This document shows, piece after piece, positions 34,703 to 49,100 of a stretch of DNA of 64,000 bases. Under the pieces are notes generated by a model, which had not been told where the DNA came from, did not search any database, and saw only the letters and a program-made list of their open reading frames with translations. The position numbers and the translations under genes were made by a program. The DNA is from Hesperophylax magnus (lineage: Eukaryota; Arthropoda; Insecta; Trichoptera; Limnephilidae), in contig JAIUSX010000018.1 in the NCBI GenBank assembly GCA_026573805.1, positions 12,594,001 through 12,658,000 of the forward strand, in the 5' to 3' direction. Positions within the stretch are counted from its first letter, which is position 1; each line of letters begins with the position of its first letter.

Positions 34703-37138
34703 TTATCTTGTGAACTGCACGATTATCACCAAATTGGTGGTCACAGTTATAAATACCTGAAACAAACGAAATATTGTAAACATAATATCAAAAACAATAA
34801 ACCAGCATTGAAGGAGTTCATTTTCACTCTTCTAAAGTTTGTTATTATTTGGGACCTGAGCCCCGAACCTAAACAGCGGTTTTAAAAAATAGGAGAATCT
34901 GATTAGCATTTAAATTTTAAGTTTAAAAGCACTGTCAGATAACGGCTAGTATATTAAAGTAAAATAAAAAATATTTCAATGATTTAATTCTACTGTTTGG
35001 CACTTACTCCCGCCAAGAAGGTCCGGTCAATAGCGAACACTTTAACTCCTGTAAATTGTATCGGTTTGTCCTTCAGTTGACGAAGGCAGAATTTTATTTT
35101 ACCCCGGAGCTCAATATCGTTCACAAATGTCAGCAATCTTGCTAGCTTCGTTCTGCTCTGTTTGGCCTAGGAAAGTACGGAAATTTTTAAATTATTTTTT
35201 TATAATGCAGACAATATTGTGCATAACTTTCTAACAACGTCATAATCAATTCCTAATAATAACACCAATATGCGATGGTGGGACAGTCTATTTACTAATT
35301 TCCAATTGTAACAACAATATGCGATGGTGGGACGGTCTATGTTATTTTTTGTTATTTTTATTATTATTATCATTATAAATACTTTAAATTAATCAAATAA
35401 TCCAGAAGATTATAAAGTTGTTTGGTGAACTTACGATGTCCGAGACTTGGTAACAGGATTCAGCTATCATAAAGATTTGCATTATTATTCCAAGACCACC
35501 GATGACTTGTAATATCATATCTTGGGGCAAATAAGAGTCTGTAAAAAGAAAATATGCTTTTAAAACATTGAACCCGATAACACGTGCAGGCGAATTGTAC
35601 ACACAACAATATTGGTCAAGAGCAAATTTATGTTAGGTATTGATGGGTCAAGATCAAATTTGTGTTAGGTCTGGATGGGTCAAGATCAAATTTATGGCAG
35701 GTATTGATGCATCGAGGTCGATTTTATGTTAGGTCTTGATGGGTCAAGATCAAATTTATTATAGGTTTGGGTGTGGCAAGATCAAATTTATGATAGGTCT
35801 TGATGGGTGTAAAATTTTGTTCCTGCGTGGGAAGTATGAAGTGGGCTGTGGCGACTGTTGATGTCGCCCGAATCCTTCTGACCGCGAACCAACGTCATCG
35901 GTAATCGCCCACCGCGCCACCACCCGGAACATTTGGGTTACAGGTCCAACTTCTAGTGCTCCTTGAGCTTTTTTAACATCAAAAAGTCAATTACACGACT
36001 ACTGATTATGCTAAAACCCGATTAAACGATATACCATTGCTTTCCCTATATTTTCCAATACAATATCTCAGCGTGCATGTCGGCATTTCGAAGTTCTTGC
36101 TAAAGCCTGTGGTATCTTGGGGAACTAGTTAGTATAGAATTATAAAATGTACCTGCAAAGCATGTCATGATGTAAAAACTGATAATGAGGTCCATGATGA
36201 TAGAAATGATCACTGAAAACATGACGGGTCCGAATTTATCCTCTATAACGTACGCAGCATCATTGAGGAGAAGCCTTGCAGTCATTACCGCTGATATTGA
36301 CTCGTTTACATCATCAGATATATCTGGAAATATTTTTTTATTTGAGTATATTTAGGAAATACATGTGAATTAATTTTGCAATTCAACATGTTGAGTATAA
36401 AATAAACCAGTTAATTTCCATTTAAAATCTTTTTTATGGTTACAGGTGAGGAAGAAAGTAGATATTTAAAGTTATAAATGAAAAAAAAAATTATGTAAAA
36501 GTTAGACGTACAATAAAAAATAATTTTTTTGATTTAAGTACATTGTAAGGTTAATTTGAATTGGAAAATATCAATATCTCTTAGGAAATTGTAAGTTTTA
36601 CAGATACGTCTGAGTAAAGAGTTTTTGGCGTTTTTTGATTTGATTTGTTGTTTGTGATATAAGGTATTCGATATGGTATTGCGTTTAGTCAATAAGATTG
36701 TTCACGATCTTATACAGGGTTACATTGATGATTTTCAAACCGTTACGACAGGTGTTTCAAAAATTCATTTTGAATATTAGGTATAATTAATATCGCACTA
36801 GAGCGTTAAGCTTTAAAAAAATGAACTTCGTAAAGATTTCCCAATGGTTTAACTAAACACGGTGTCCGGAAATTCACATTACAAGGAGAAAGTGGTGAAT
36901 TTATATCACACAGCGAGCATAAAAACACGTTTTTTTCGATTTTAGCATTCGCTTTTTTATTATTTTTTCGGCAATAAATAACTTTTGGAGGGGGGTTTAC
37001 GCTTCTACGCATTTTAAAGGACATTTAGATGCCGATGTTAAACCCCTAACTAGAGCATTTTTTTCAAAATATCAAAAATTAAATATGGTGTGGAACAATA
37101 TTTTATTTTTAATAATGTTATCATTGTACTGTGTACTT

Positions 37139-37191
<53 letters not shown>

Positions 37192-40100
37192 GGTGTATCG
37201 GCACTAACCCGACAAACTTTAACCAGCTATTCCTTAGCACATTTGGAGTAAAAAATGTTATGGGCACTTTGCTGTCCGGTAGCATTTTTTTTTCAATTAA
37301 AAACAAAAAATTTAAAAATTTCCACACTACATCACTGTCATTGGCACTGCGTATTCGTGTTCAACCGCTGTTATAAGCAAGTATGTCGACAAGCGTCTTC
37401 GCTCTTTCGCACACACTAAATAATAATAGTTAAAAATGAGACGAATGGTGCCGTGCCATTTCGTTGTCATTGTAAAAGTGCGCCAATATAGGTACACACG
37501 TGCATTATTCAACGGAATTCGAATAAAATATTTCCAGATGGGTTTTCAAACTTCGACAAAGGATAAAACAGTGGTGACTTGTGGTGAAAATATGAATAAT
37601 AAATTTTTTATTAAAAAAAAACGTTACCGGACAGCAAAGTGCACATAAGATTTTTTACTCCAAATATGCTAAGGAATAGCTGGTTAAAGTTTGTCGGGTA
37701 CGTGCCGATACACCCTGTATATATATATATATAAACTGTTTTTATAAATTGAATGATAACATTATTCAATACATAAAAAAATAAAAATAACAGGAGTTTA
37801 ACAAATCAAACTTGAGAACAATAAATATGATGTAGATTAACCAATTTCCCACTTGTTCTACAAGTTTACGGACACTGCTAGTATAAGGGTGCGATAAGCC
37901 GCTTGTGGTTGCTTTGTTCCTTTCCCGTTATTTGTGGCTTGGCTTCCGGAATTTTGTTCTTGTTCACACGTAGCATAACAGTAGTCAGCGATTTTCGAAA
38001 AAAGTTAATGATGATACCACCGACCAAATTAATAATATATACAACGTGTTTAAGGACGTACTTGACATATTCACCAGTGATTCCTGACATTATTTGGAAT
38101 AAAAAATGCAAAACAAATTTTGTATTCCCGTGACTTTTTTGACGTTTGTTCTTTCAACTTAAAACATTAGGACGGGTTGTTTCGGAGAACTTGAACAATT
38201 CTTCAAATTTCAAAGTTAATTTTCAAGTTCTGTGAAAGATATTTTTAAGTTCTGTTTTTATTTCAGTTCTGTCATACAACTAGCCTATAATGATATAATA
38301 ACAGAATTTGAATAGGACTTTCACAGAACCCGTAAATGAACGTTGAAATTTGATGAATTGTTCAAATTCTCCGAAACAACCCGTCCTAAGTATTGGACAG
38401 TCAGGATCGGGTTGAGGGGTCGATATCTATTTACAAATATATAGTAAACATATTAAAACATATTTAACTATTTATATTATATATTTACTAGGCTGACTGA
38501 CCAGTGGATGACGTGTGGAAAAAAGGTGACCGGATAACTCATCAAAATGACAATTCAACACACCTATAAAAAGTGCTATAATGTCATGAAAAGTGATGAC
38601 ACAAAAACTAGCTAAATAGGTTACGTGTGTAACTATTTAAACTAGTTTATGTTTCATGATTTTTTATAACTTTCAATAATCATGGAACAGAAAAAACAAT
38701 TGCTTGGTTTTGAAAAAAAAATTACATTTTTGACTCCAAACAATGTCAGAAATCACTAGTTAAAGTAGGTCCCTTAACGCCCTGTCTATGGATGGATAAT
38801 AATGAATTAAATATATTTTGGAGCAGTAGATTATTTTATGATAAAATTTTACCACTCAGTTTTCCGGGTAGGTCCAACGAATTCCTTAAATTGCTTCCTG
38901 TTTTATTGGCAGTGCTTACGTCCAGTAATCCTGTTTTCCCTGGGAACAGATAATCAAGTAACAGTGTTCAACTTTTGACCTTTTAGGCTATGAATCCGTT
39001 TCGGACTTCCTCCACACGGAGAAAAAAGAGTAATGGTGATTTATTGAAAATCTCTTGAAAAATCTCCTGTTAAAAACGGGACAGTGAGCCGCTACCTAAT
39101 AAAGTGTTGATAAATTCGTTATAATATCGGAACACGTGTTCTTCCACCTCGTTGGTCCTAATAAAATGTGACTTGTATGAACACGTGTTCGGACATCGTG
39201 ACAAAAATTGGTATTTTACTTTAATGTTTTTTAGGATACCTCTCAATTCGTTCGTTGATGGTCTACATTCCCGCTTTTAACAGGAATGCAGATAATTTGA
39301 AGAGATTTTTAATAAATTAGAAATCGTTTCATTTTACCAACGTTTCGGACACAGCTATGCAGCGTCCATCATCAGACGATGTACACTACAAGGCAGTTCA
39401 AAATTAGGGCTCAAAAATTAAGAAAGAGTGCAGTAATTCAAAGGTCAAACAACCTTTTACTGTTGGCTTTGAAAATCTTACAGAATGTTTGGTGATCATA
39501 TGTTACTGTTGGCCTTGAAAATCTTACAGAATGTTTGGTGATCATATGTTACTGTTGGCCTTGAAAATCTTACAGAATGTTTGGTGATCGTATGTTACTG
39601 TTGGCCTTGAAAATCTTACAGAATGTTTGGCGATCATATGTTACTGTTGGCCTTGAAAATCTTACAGAATGTTTGGTGATCATATGTTACTGTTGGCCTT
39701 GAAAATCTCACAGAATGTTTGGTGATCATATGTTAATCGTGCTAAAAGGCTCGTCTCTGTTTTTTTTATTTAACATTCGATAAAATAATAATCGAAACGA
39801 AAAAACCCACTAATTCGATAATGACTCAATGATTACGATTTTACACACCAATAACAAATGAAAAGATTAGATAGGGACCTAATCTAAAATCACATGAATA
39901 GTAATCTTAATATATAAAAATCACGTATCACTGTGTTCGTACACGCTAATCTCCGAAACCGCCCAACCGATTTCAGTGAAATTTTGTGAATTTATATGGT
40001 TGGTTCCAGCTTGAAATATAGGATAGTTTTGGACTGTATAGGTGGCGCCGTTGTCGAGATCCAAATTTATTCAACGAATATTTAAAAAATAAACATAAAC

Positions 40101-43100
40101 CAAAAATTTTAATTCCAAAGTATGGTGTATGATAAAAATCGCAAAGTATGCTGTGAAAATTAATTAAAACACATTCCATTATTTAACTTGTTACAGGTGT
40201 GAAAATCACAGTGTACCTTTAAATACTACTTAAGGCGAAGCTTAATGCTAAATCACTATTTTCAAACATTAATTTGTACAACTTTGTGATATGGAAAAGT
40301 ATTGTTACCACTAAACCATGAGGGCAGCTATTTTGCATTACCACAGCCGTTATGACTTTGGACGACTCTGGTATTACTGATTGTTCGAAATTGGTACCCT
40401 TAAATACATTGATGTATTTTTGGGTTAGATTTATATGAACTATCCTATACCCGAGGATCTTATAGTTGTGAATCTACTCTAAGATGACCCTGTGTTATGG
40501 TGTGTGAATTTTACAGTAATTTGCGGACATAGAATCTATACATTACTATAATATAAAAAAAGAAAAATGATGTATAGCTAGTTTGGGTTGCAAGAAGAGA
40601 ATTATAAGAAGATTAAAAATATGAGAAATTATTAGTAAATATTTAAATATTGAAGACAATATTAGTGATTTCTAAACGAAAATCTGAAACAGAAAAATCA
40701 GAAAAAGAAACGGTCACATCTGGTCCCAGATGTGACCGTTTCTTTTTCTGATTTTTCTGTTTCAGATTTTCGTTTAGAAATCACTAATATTGTCTTCAAT
40801 ATTTAAATATTACAATTTGAGGTTTTACTCAATAAAGTTATTCCGAAAAATAAATATTAGTAAATAGATCACACTAATTAATTATGTACATACTATACCG
40901 CTAAGTTAGGGAATAAGGATTTATTATGTTTTGTCTGAAAGGTGATTAAATTGATAGAGTGTAGAATGAATGGGTATTGTAGTTGTAATGTATTCCGTGT
41001 GTAAGGATCCATTTCGTAATTTTTTTTTTAAAGGAATGGGGTTGACTCACAGTTTTTAGATTTTCAGGGATAAGGTTAAAGATTTTAGGAGCTAGGAAGA
41101 AAAATTGTCTTTGAGCTGACGTGGTATGTAGTGAAGGTACTTTGTAGTGACCGTTGGTTATTGTTCTGGTGGTGTAGTTGTGTTGTTAGAGAGTTTTGTT
41201 TTTATATTTGAACAGGAAATGTATTAGCGAAAATTTTAGGTGTCGTATGTTTAAGACCTTATACTCTATGAGGAGTTGAGTGGAGGGGTATCTTGGCGGT
41301 CGCTTGTTAATGACACGTATTACCATTTTTAGGGCTTTTAAAAGAGGTTCGATGGTAGATTGTGCACAATGGCAAGTGTTTTTCTTTTTTATATAAATTA
41401 TCTATAAAAATGCACCTTTTTACTGGCATTTTCAGCATATTTTGACAAAATATTTATGGCACTAAAAGGGGTAAACACAAATAGGTACTTATATTATATT
41501 ATAATATAAGTATTATATATTTACCGAATGCTGAAAAAGAATTCGTAGTCTTCCTTGACTTGGCGAAAGGACCAAAATCTCCAAGCCTATTATCAAGGGC
41601 ACTGATGACACCATTTTCATCTGAAAATAACATATTGCTTTTCAAAACTATTAATAAGTTGGTGTATAATAAGAAAATTGTGATCAAGTGGATGAGGCAA
41701 CCCAGAGGCAGCCAGAAGAAGAAGTCGTAAGACTAGTTGAAAAAGGATTACAGCAGGACGGGAAGAACGGAAGACTGAAGGCGAATGTCGAAGGACTTTA
41801 GCCAGTGTCCATATTCCACCCTGCGATTAATCTGCACATATATATAATTTTTTCAAGGTTTTCGCTAAACGGTATACCTTTATAGTTTATAGGGGTTTAA
41901 TTACTCTTAAAACAAACAATTTACTCTCATAATTTTGCACTTAAAATAAAAATATAAATTCATGTACAAAATTAATAAAATTAACCTATATAACACAGTA
42001 TCCGAAAACCCTTTGTACAAGCGGGAATCTGGTGAATCTACATCACATTATTTTGAGTTATAACAAACCATCTTCAATTTCGAATACTTTCCCGTAACAC
42101 TTCGCATCTCACTAACTTGGACGAGGAATGCTATAGGTTAGTTTTCTCCCCGTTGCGTCATGTTTCATTCCTGAGACAACAAGCTGCTTCCCGATGCCTA
42201 TACACACTACTTCAGTGAACCTCTGGCAGGTCTGACCCATAAATATACCACTCTCTAGATCGATATCTTCGGGCTTTTTGTATGTAACGGAATTATACAG
42301 TACTTAACCACAGATATACAAGCAGCACCTACCGTGCGGAGCAGAGCAGTAGACAAGGTAGAGGAAACTCAAGGCCATTTAAAAAAAGTTGCTACCATAG
42401 ACAAAATAATTGCTCTCAGCCTACTCTATTCATTCACTAGCCCAAAAAAACTATTATAAAAATAAAAATGTCCTTGAAGCAGAAAAATGTCGAAATGTTT
42501 TCCAAGGGCAAGGTTCATCTGACTAAGAAAATAAACTTTTACAGTGCATTTCCGATGAAACTTGTTAATCTGAGAAGAAGAAACCCAAAATGACAAGAAA
42601 TTTGCAAAAACACTGAAGAAAATTTCCAAAACATGATTGTCCGACAGTACGACGAAGAATTCCGACATCTTTCAGCCTCATGAACTCATGGTTACATATG
42701 TTTAAAAATCTTTAATTTCACCAAAACAATAAGATAATACAGGATAACACTAATCAATAACATGAATAAGTTTATCGATATAGTAAATAACATTTATACG
42801 TTGTGGAGGAAGACATATATGAGTATGAAGCATTGTTCAAAAAACCGAACAAATAACCTAAAAAACTGTCAATTCACTTTAAACTTGAACTTACGTAGGT
42901 AGGTTGAATATATGTTTGTAACTCGCTAACACTATACTGGCTTATATTGTATTTTTATCACGAACAACTTTAACACGCAATATTTTCGACGGAAATGATA
43001 GTATTTCGGCAGCAAATGACAACCCGCGTGTATAAATAAACCACACTCATTTTGTTTGAATGATTTGAAACTGTCAAACGGCAAAATTCCGTCATCTCTT

Positions 43101-46100
43101 TCTGTTACACGAGTCATTATGGTAGAGAGCGAGAGCTCAAACCAATCCTTCTTTTTCTCACCAATGAGATCTGAGCTTTTAGCCATATTATTCGTTTTCT
43201 ATAAGAATTTTGAGGTGGGCGTGGCGGTTTCAAATGAGTTTCAAGGCCAAAGCTTAGTTAAATGCCCCTGGTCTGACCGTGATTGATTTATTTATGGTCT
43301 GACCCAAGAGATGCTTCGTTAACCTTTTGATTAGGATTTAACCTAACCCAGAGGGAGAATATACGTGTATAAACACTCTTGGTAAACCAAATGATCGACG
43401 CCGGAAAGTCAAAATGGCGTAATCGACAATTTAGTCAAAAATTAGTTAATCGTACAGTTTTGATTAGAATTTTCGTCTAATAAAAACTGTATTTTTAACT
43501 CATTTTTGACTAAATTATCGCCTAAGCCCTTTTGCCTTTCGGGCATCGGTATTTAAGTTTCCTTGGGGAAGACAGAGGCCAGTGTAACTTATTTCTCAGT
43601 GAACCCATGAAGTGATTTTTAAAGTTTATTACAATGTCTTACTATTGTTGAACTGTTATAAATACTTGTCATATTTGTAAATAGGTGGCATACTCAAAAT
43701 AAAGACTGATCATGCTCACCGTTAAAATTGTGCATTTATTTAATAATTTTTTTAAAATTTGAGTTTCTGTTTTCGAGTAAATCGAATCCGTTGTTAAGAT
43801 ATAATTTTTTAGGGAAAGTAAAAAAAAAACGGTGGCTAGGGGGTTAATATGAGCTAATGTCTTTTAAAATGCATTGAAGCGCAGACCCGGCACCAAAAGT
43901 TATTATCCCTTTATTTACCGAAAAATGATTAAAAATGTAAAAAAAATAATAGATCGATAAAAATTATGGATTTCGGGATTTCTCTACGTGATTTAGAATC
44001 ACTAGTTTCCGCTTATACTATGAGTTTCCAAAAACCGTATAAATTATAAAGCAAAAAAAACTAACTACTGCTCATTAACATATAACTGTATCACCTTTTA
44101 TAATTTTTTTATTTTTTTTTATTTGGTACAATATTTTTTACATTTCAAAGTTTTCCAGTAATGTTGGCCTCACTGTGTGGCTTGCCCGTGCTGAGGCCTT
44201 CATTTTATAATATGAAAATATAATCTACATAATACATTCAAAGAGAAAATAATACATTTAAAATATGATCTTGTGTGTTTGTGAGTGATGTGTGTTTATA
44301 TTGATTTTGTGTGTTACGTGTAGGTTTTATTTTTATTTTATGCTATGACATTTTGGTAATATTGTCTTTTTTGTTCTTTAATCCATTTTGTAATTTTGTG
44401 TGTGAATTTATTTTTATTTTCCTCAATTTTAATTTCAAGTTTTACACTGTTGAAAACTTTTATAGCATGGTATTGGTAGTGTCTTTGTCCAAAGCTTGAA
44501 TTTAGTGTCGGAGTTTTTATGTTTTCTTTGTACGCTTGTCTAACTGGTCTGTTAGTGTTATTTTGTGTATGTTAAAATTTATTTTTTTGTCAAAAATGTA
44601 CTTTAGTAGTGTTTTAACGTATAATTGGCGTATATATATTATATATATACATATATTACAACCACATAGTCACAAATCGCCACACTTCTACACAGGTTTT
44701 CCTAGTGAGTTGTTTATAATATAATTTTCCATTCAGTGTCACCTTATCAATCCTGCCTTACGCTCCACACAATAAAAATAAACAAATCAACGTTATCGTA
44801 AAAATTAATAGATATAAAATGATTACTGTTGGTGGTGCGCAAATCTTTCGTTCGCAATTGTGCGGAGGGTTGCGGTAAGTGCGATAAAGACTTAGACAAA
44901 ACAAAAACGAATTGAATTTGCCTTAGTGTTTGCAAGAGGAAATGAGTGGGAAAGGCCAAAGACTTACCCCTAGGTCTCGTCCTCCGTAGCCGCTGGTTCC
45001 TTTACACTTATCAGCTTGCATACAATTAAGGGCAATTCCCTTTAACACTCGCTCACTCAACACAAAAAAACAGTGACATTCACTGCGGCGGGTAAAACGT
45101 TTCACTGGACGATGTGATGCTCCAAAAAAAAATCACAGCCGAGTTCAACATATGCGGGTATTCACAAAATGACACGAATGTTCGCGGTGACCAAGATGCA
45201 ACGATAATAATGCTCCCTGTCGTTTGGCCCGGGTCAAGGAAAGGGGACAAGGGGCAAAGGGGGGGTGAAGGGTACACATTTTAAGGCTATTCAATTTTAA
45301 AACCTCACGCGCAACTAACTGTTGTATAGAAATAAAATAAATAAATACCTCGATGTAGCACCGTATTTATGAGCTGGAATTTTTTAACAAAAATCATTTT
45401 TACCGTAAATCCATTTTGGTGTGGCCATTTGCTGGATTATTATTTCAAGAGCATTATTTACTCGGTTGATTCGATGTTTCAATGCATAAACTATTTTACT
45501 ATATTGAACATTCAACAGCAAAATTATCAGACGAATCCATGCACTCATAGTTAATGTACATACGAGTAATTCTGCAAAAAATTGTAATGTAGATTAGAAT
45601 TGAATACGGAAAAATGAAGCCAGAATCTTAACGTCGTAAGTGAAGCAAACGTGCACAAAAATATTCGACCTATCAAATATTAAAAATAAAGTGGGAATCT
45701 TAACGATATACGTGATGAAGTCGTATGAAAACAATATTCGTCACGCGGCCCGGTGTAGTGGTTGGACATATGGTCGATTTTGCCCTAGCAGGCCTAGAAC
45801 ATCCATATTTCAGCGGGGTTTATTTTAATATTTTTTGATGAACGTATTACTAAAATCTCAAATGTTTCTAGAGGGATCCATCGGGAATTTACTAATTCAT
45901 AGTCTAAAAAAATAAAATCTGATGCGTACCGATAATTTTCAAACCGTTTTTCATAAAATATTTTAATGGAAAGGTCCAGTTTTTATTACTTTTAAATATA
46001 AATAACTTATATCCGTAGAGATCCTTCTAGAAATATTTGAGATTTTATTAATACGTTCATCAGAAGTAATTAAAATGTGTACGTCGAATAAACCCCCGTT

Positions 46101-49100
46101 ATTAGAATCTTATGTCACCCTAACGTTCAATTTAACAATTTCGATGGCGTTAATTTAACAATTTTATGAAAATACACTTTTTGCAAAACATGCTTTGAAA
46201 TTGTGCCCGTAAATACGTAACATGAGTGTGAATAAATAGCTTTGTCCGTATATTAAATTTTGACCCACCTGTAATATTGGCCCCAGCTTCAATAGACCGC
46301 ATGACCGCCAAACCGGCCTCAGAGACTAGCATGCTAAGCCAATATAATATCAACAGTACAATCAATGCATTGAATGTTTTGTTGTTTTGATGCGAGTTGT
46401 TCGGAAGCCATGTCAAATGAGAATCGCACTAAAATCAAAAGCACGTAAAAGAGATTGAGAATCTTATGGAGTAGGGAACCCCACGATGGGCGATGCTTCC
46501 CTATGGCTAGTGTTTTTCTCGGGCGTATCTGACTTCTTCCACCATTCAGACCAATCTCTAAACACTCCTGGCACTAATAAGAATAAACTTTGAAATTGCC
46601 AGGGATATCAATCGACTACTTTTCGAGTTTTGCGAGCGCAAACATAAGCAGGCTGATTTTGAGACAATATGATATAATATTCAAGGGCTTCGGAAAGTAG
46701 GTACTTAAGAGTATTGGTCAATGCAAACGAACCGACAATCAAACATACATTTTAATATATTATAAATGAGACAATAATATGATATAATATTCAAGGGCGT
46801 CGGAAAGTAGGTACTTAAGAGTATTGGTCAATGCAAACGAACCGATAATCAAACATACATTTTAATATACTATAAGAGGAAACAAAATATGAAATAATAT
46901 TCAAGGGCTTTGGAAAGTGGGTTCTTGAGAGTATTGGTCAATATAAACGAACTGACAACTTAAACATACATTTTAAAGTCTGAGATATTTTTTAATCCTA
47001 GAATTTATTATTTTTATTTCTTGCTCGAGCAATCCCGATGAGTTACAAAACTCATTGTAGGACGGGAGGAACTTACAATACATAGATGGGAGTTAACAGG
47101 TACAATTTACATTGGTATTTTGATATCAAAATTATAAGTTTTTCAAACGAAACGGTATAAAAATATCATAACTATATGTTTCACATACAAAACAGTACAC
47201 AAATAGAAAAAAGGGAGGTTACTTAGAACAAACAAGCAGAAACAAAAAAGGCAACAGACAGGGATATACACATAAGCATAGAACCAAGGTAGGAATTTAG
47301 AAGAAGGTATATAAGAAGGTACCCACTAATACATTAGTAAAAATAGATTATGCTCGATTACAAATACAGGGGATAACAAAAGGAGAAAGTAACAAAACAA
47401 AGTACAACACGACAAGAATTACGTATTTTCGTTTTTATATGTTTTTTAAAAATATTCTTTTAAACTCTTACTTTGAATTTTTGGATTATGCTGGCTGTTT
47501 TTATACGTAACTAGAAGAGAGTTATAGAGTGTGAAGGCAATATAGTTAAAATATTTTATTCCATATTTCGTAGTGCGGATTTTATTGTTATTCCGAGTAT
47601 TGTGATTGTGGATGTCTTGATTGTAAAGTAGCTTGATGTTAGTGTGGGTTGATTGTTGGGTAATTTGTAGGATGGTGGTGTTGATTTCACGTTTGGGAAG
47701 GACTGTGATTGGAAGGATACCGGAAATTGACACGTGTGTCCCATGGAAGATCTAGAACATTTCTGGGGGGTCGGGCTCGCAAGGCTTATGCTAATGTTAA
47801 CAATGGTGGGAAAATGAATCTCATGTCTAAATTATTTGCAATAGGTTTTGTCGCTTTCATTCTGGAATGAACAAAGAGGCTATGCTTATGCTTAGACCGA
47901 TCGGTGGCTGAGTTGACATCGCATTTGAATCCCATCCAGGCGTAGTGTGTTCAACACCGCCAACATTTTCCTCTTACTGTGGTGGTAGTAGAAGATTTTC
48001 AAATAATGCCAGGTTGTTCGTAACCCCAGAATGTTCGTCTTTCTTTATTTTATTTTTATTTTTATATTTTCTTTGTGTTAGTATTAATAAACATGTAAAG
48101 TCCCAGATGGGCGTGAAATTAAAAAATAAATTAAAATAATGCTATTTTTCCAATAAAGAAATTTCCTCACTTATTCAAATGAGAATTGGACATTGTTCCA
48201 TTCCTTCTCACTTATTTAAAATTCATGTGATTGACTCTCCAGATTGTAAGTACATTCTAGAAGTAGGAAATTTAGATAACATATTTTTGTCATTCTCTAA
48301 ACAATTTTCCTCTCTTCTAACAAGCCTTATCTAAAATTGCCTCCCCTCATAGACATATGAATATTAGTAGACCTGCCCTAAGTGATTAAAAGCGTATTAT
48401 CCCCACTCCCCATACCGGTTCCATTGAGCCGGCTGGGCTCGCGTATGGCCTCAAATGAAATTTGAAAACGTGACGTCATCATTCTTGTGCGAACTATGGT
48501 CGAGGCATCATCGGTTCATTTTACTAAATAACACGGCAAAATTTTGACTTGTACTATGAAAACTGGTAAAAATAGATGTGAAAAAAGAGAATAAACCCAA
48601 TTGTCGTATTACATTCCATATATAAGCATTATTTTACTTTATTTTAAGCATATTCACATCGTATAATATGAATCAGTTGTTACTATCACACCGAGAAACG
48701 TCTGGACGCGAAACACAAAGCTGGTTGGTTGCTGGGAAGTAAATTATGAACATTTATAAAAGTGTCTTAACTAAATACTCTGAAACTAACTACGACTCTG
48801 AAAATAGAAGCTGCCTTACTTTGCCGAATTTGGACTTCGCAAATTTGTTCATAACGTGGCGAGTAATTTGCGCTCCCATGTAAAAATGTCTATTCATTCA
48901 AAGCAGATTTTACTTTTAAGAAGTAAATGGTGATATTATAATGCGAGATGCCTATTTACTGTCAGATTGATTTATTGACGAATCACAGTCAGCTTCACTC
49001 CCTTCGTTCTTCAACAGTTGATTTTACCCCTCGCCCATATCTTCTCGTCTATTAATTCCTATGTCTGTGCCTCCCCTCCATTCAACATCTCATCTCTTTT

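Noticed and set aside
37121..37376. Frames on both strands with long runs of Tyr-Ile
   Set aside because: They are translations of a (TA)n tract.
39452..39735. CRISPR-like array
   Set aside because: Units are contiguous without unique spacers and the context is eukaryotic; it is a simple tandem repeat.
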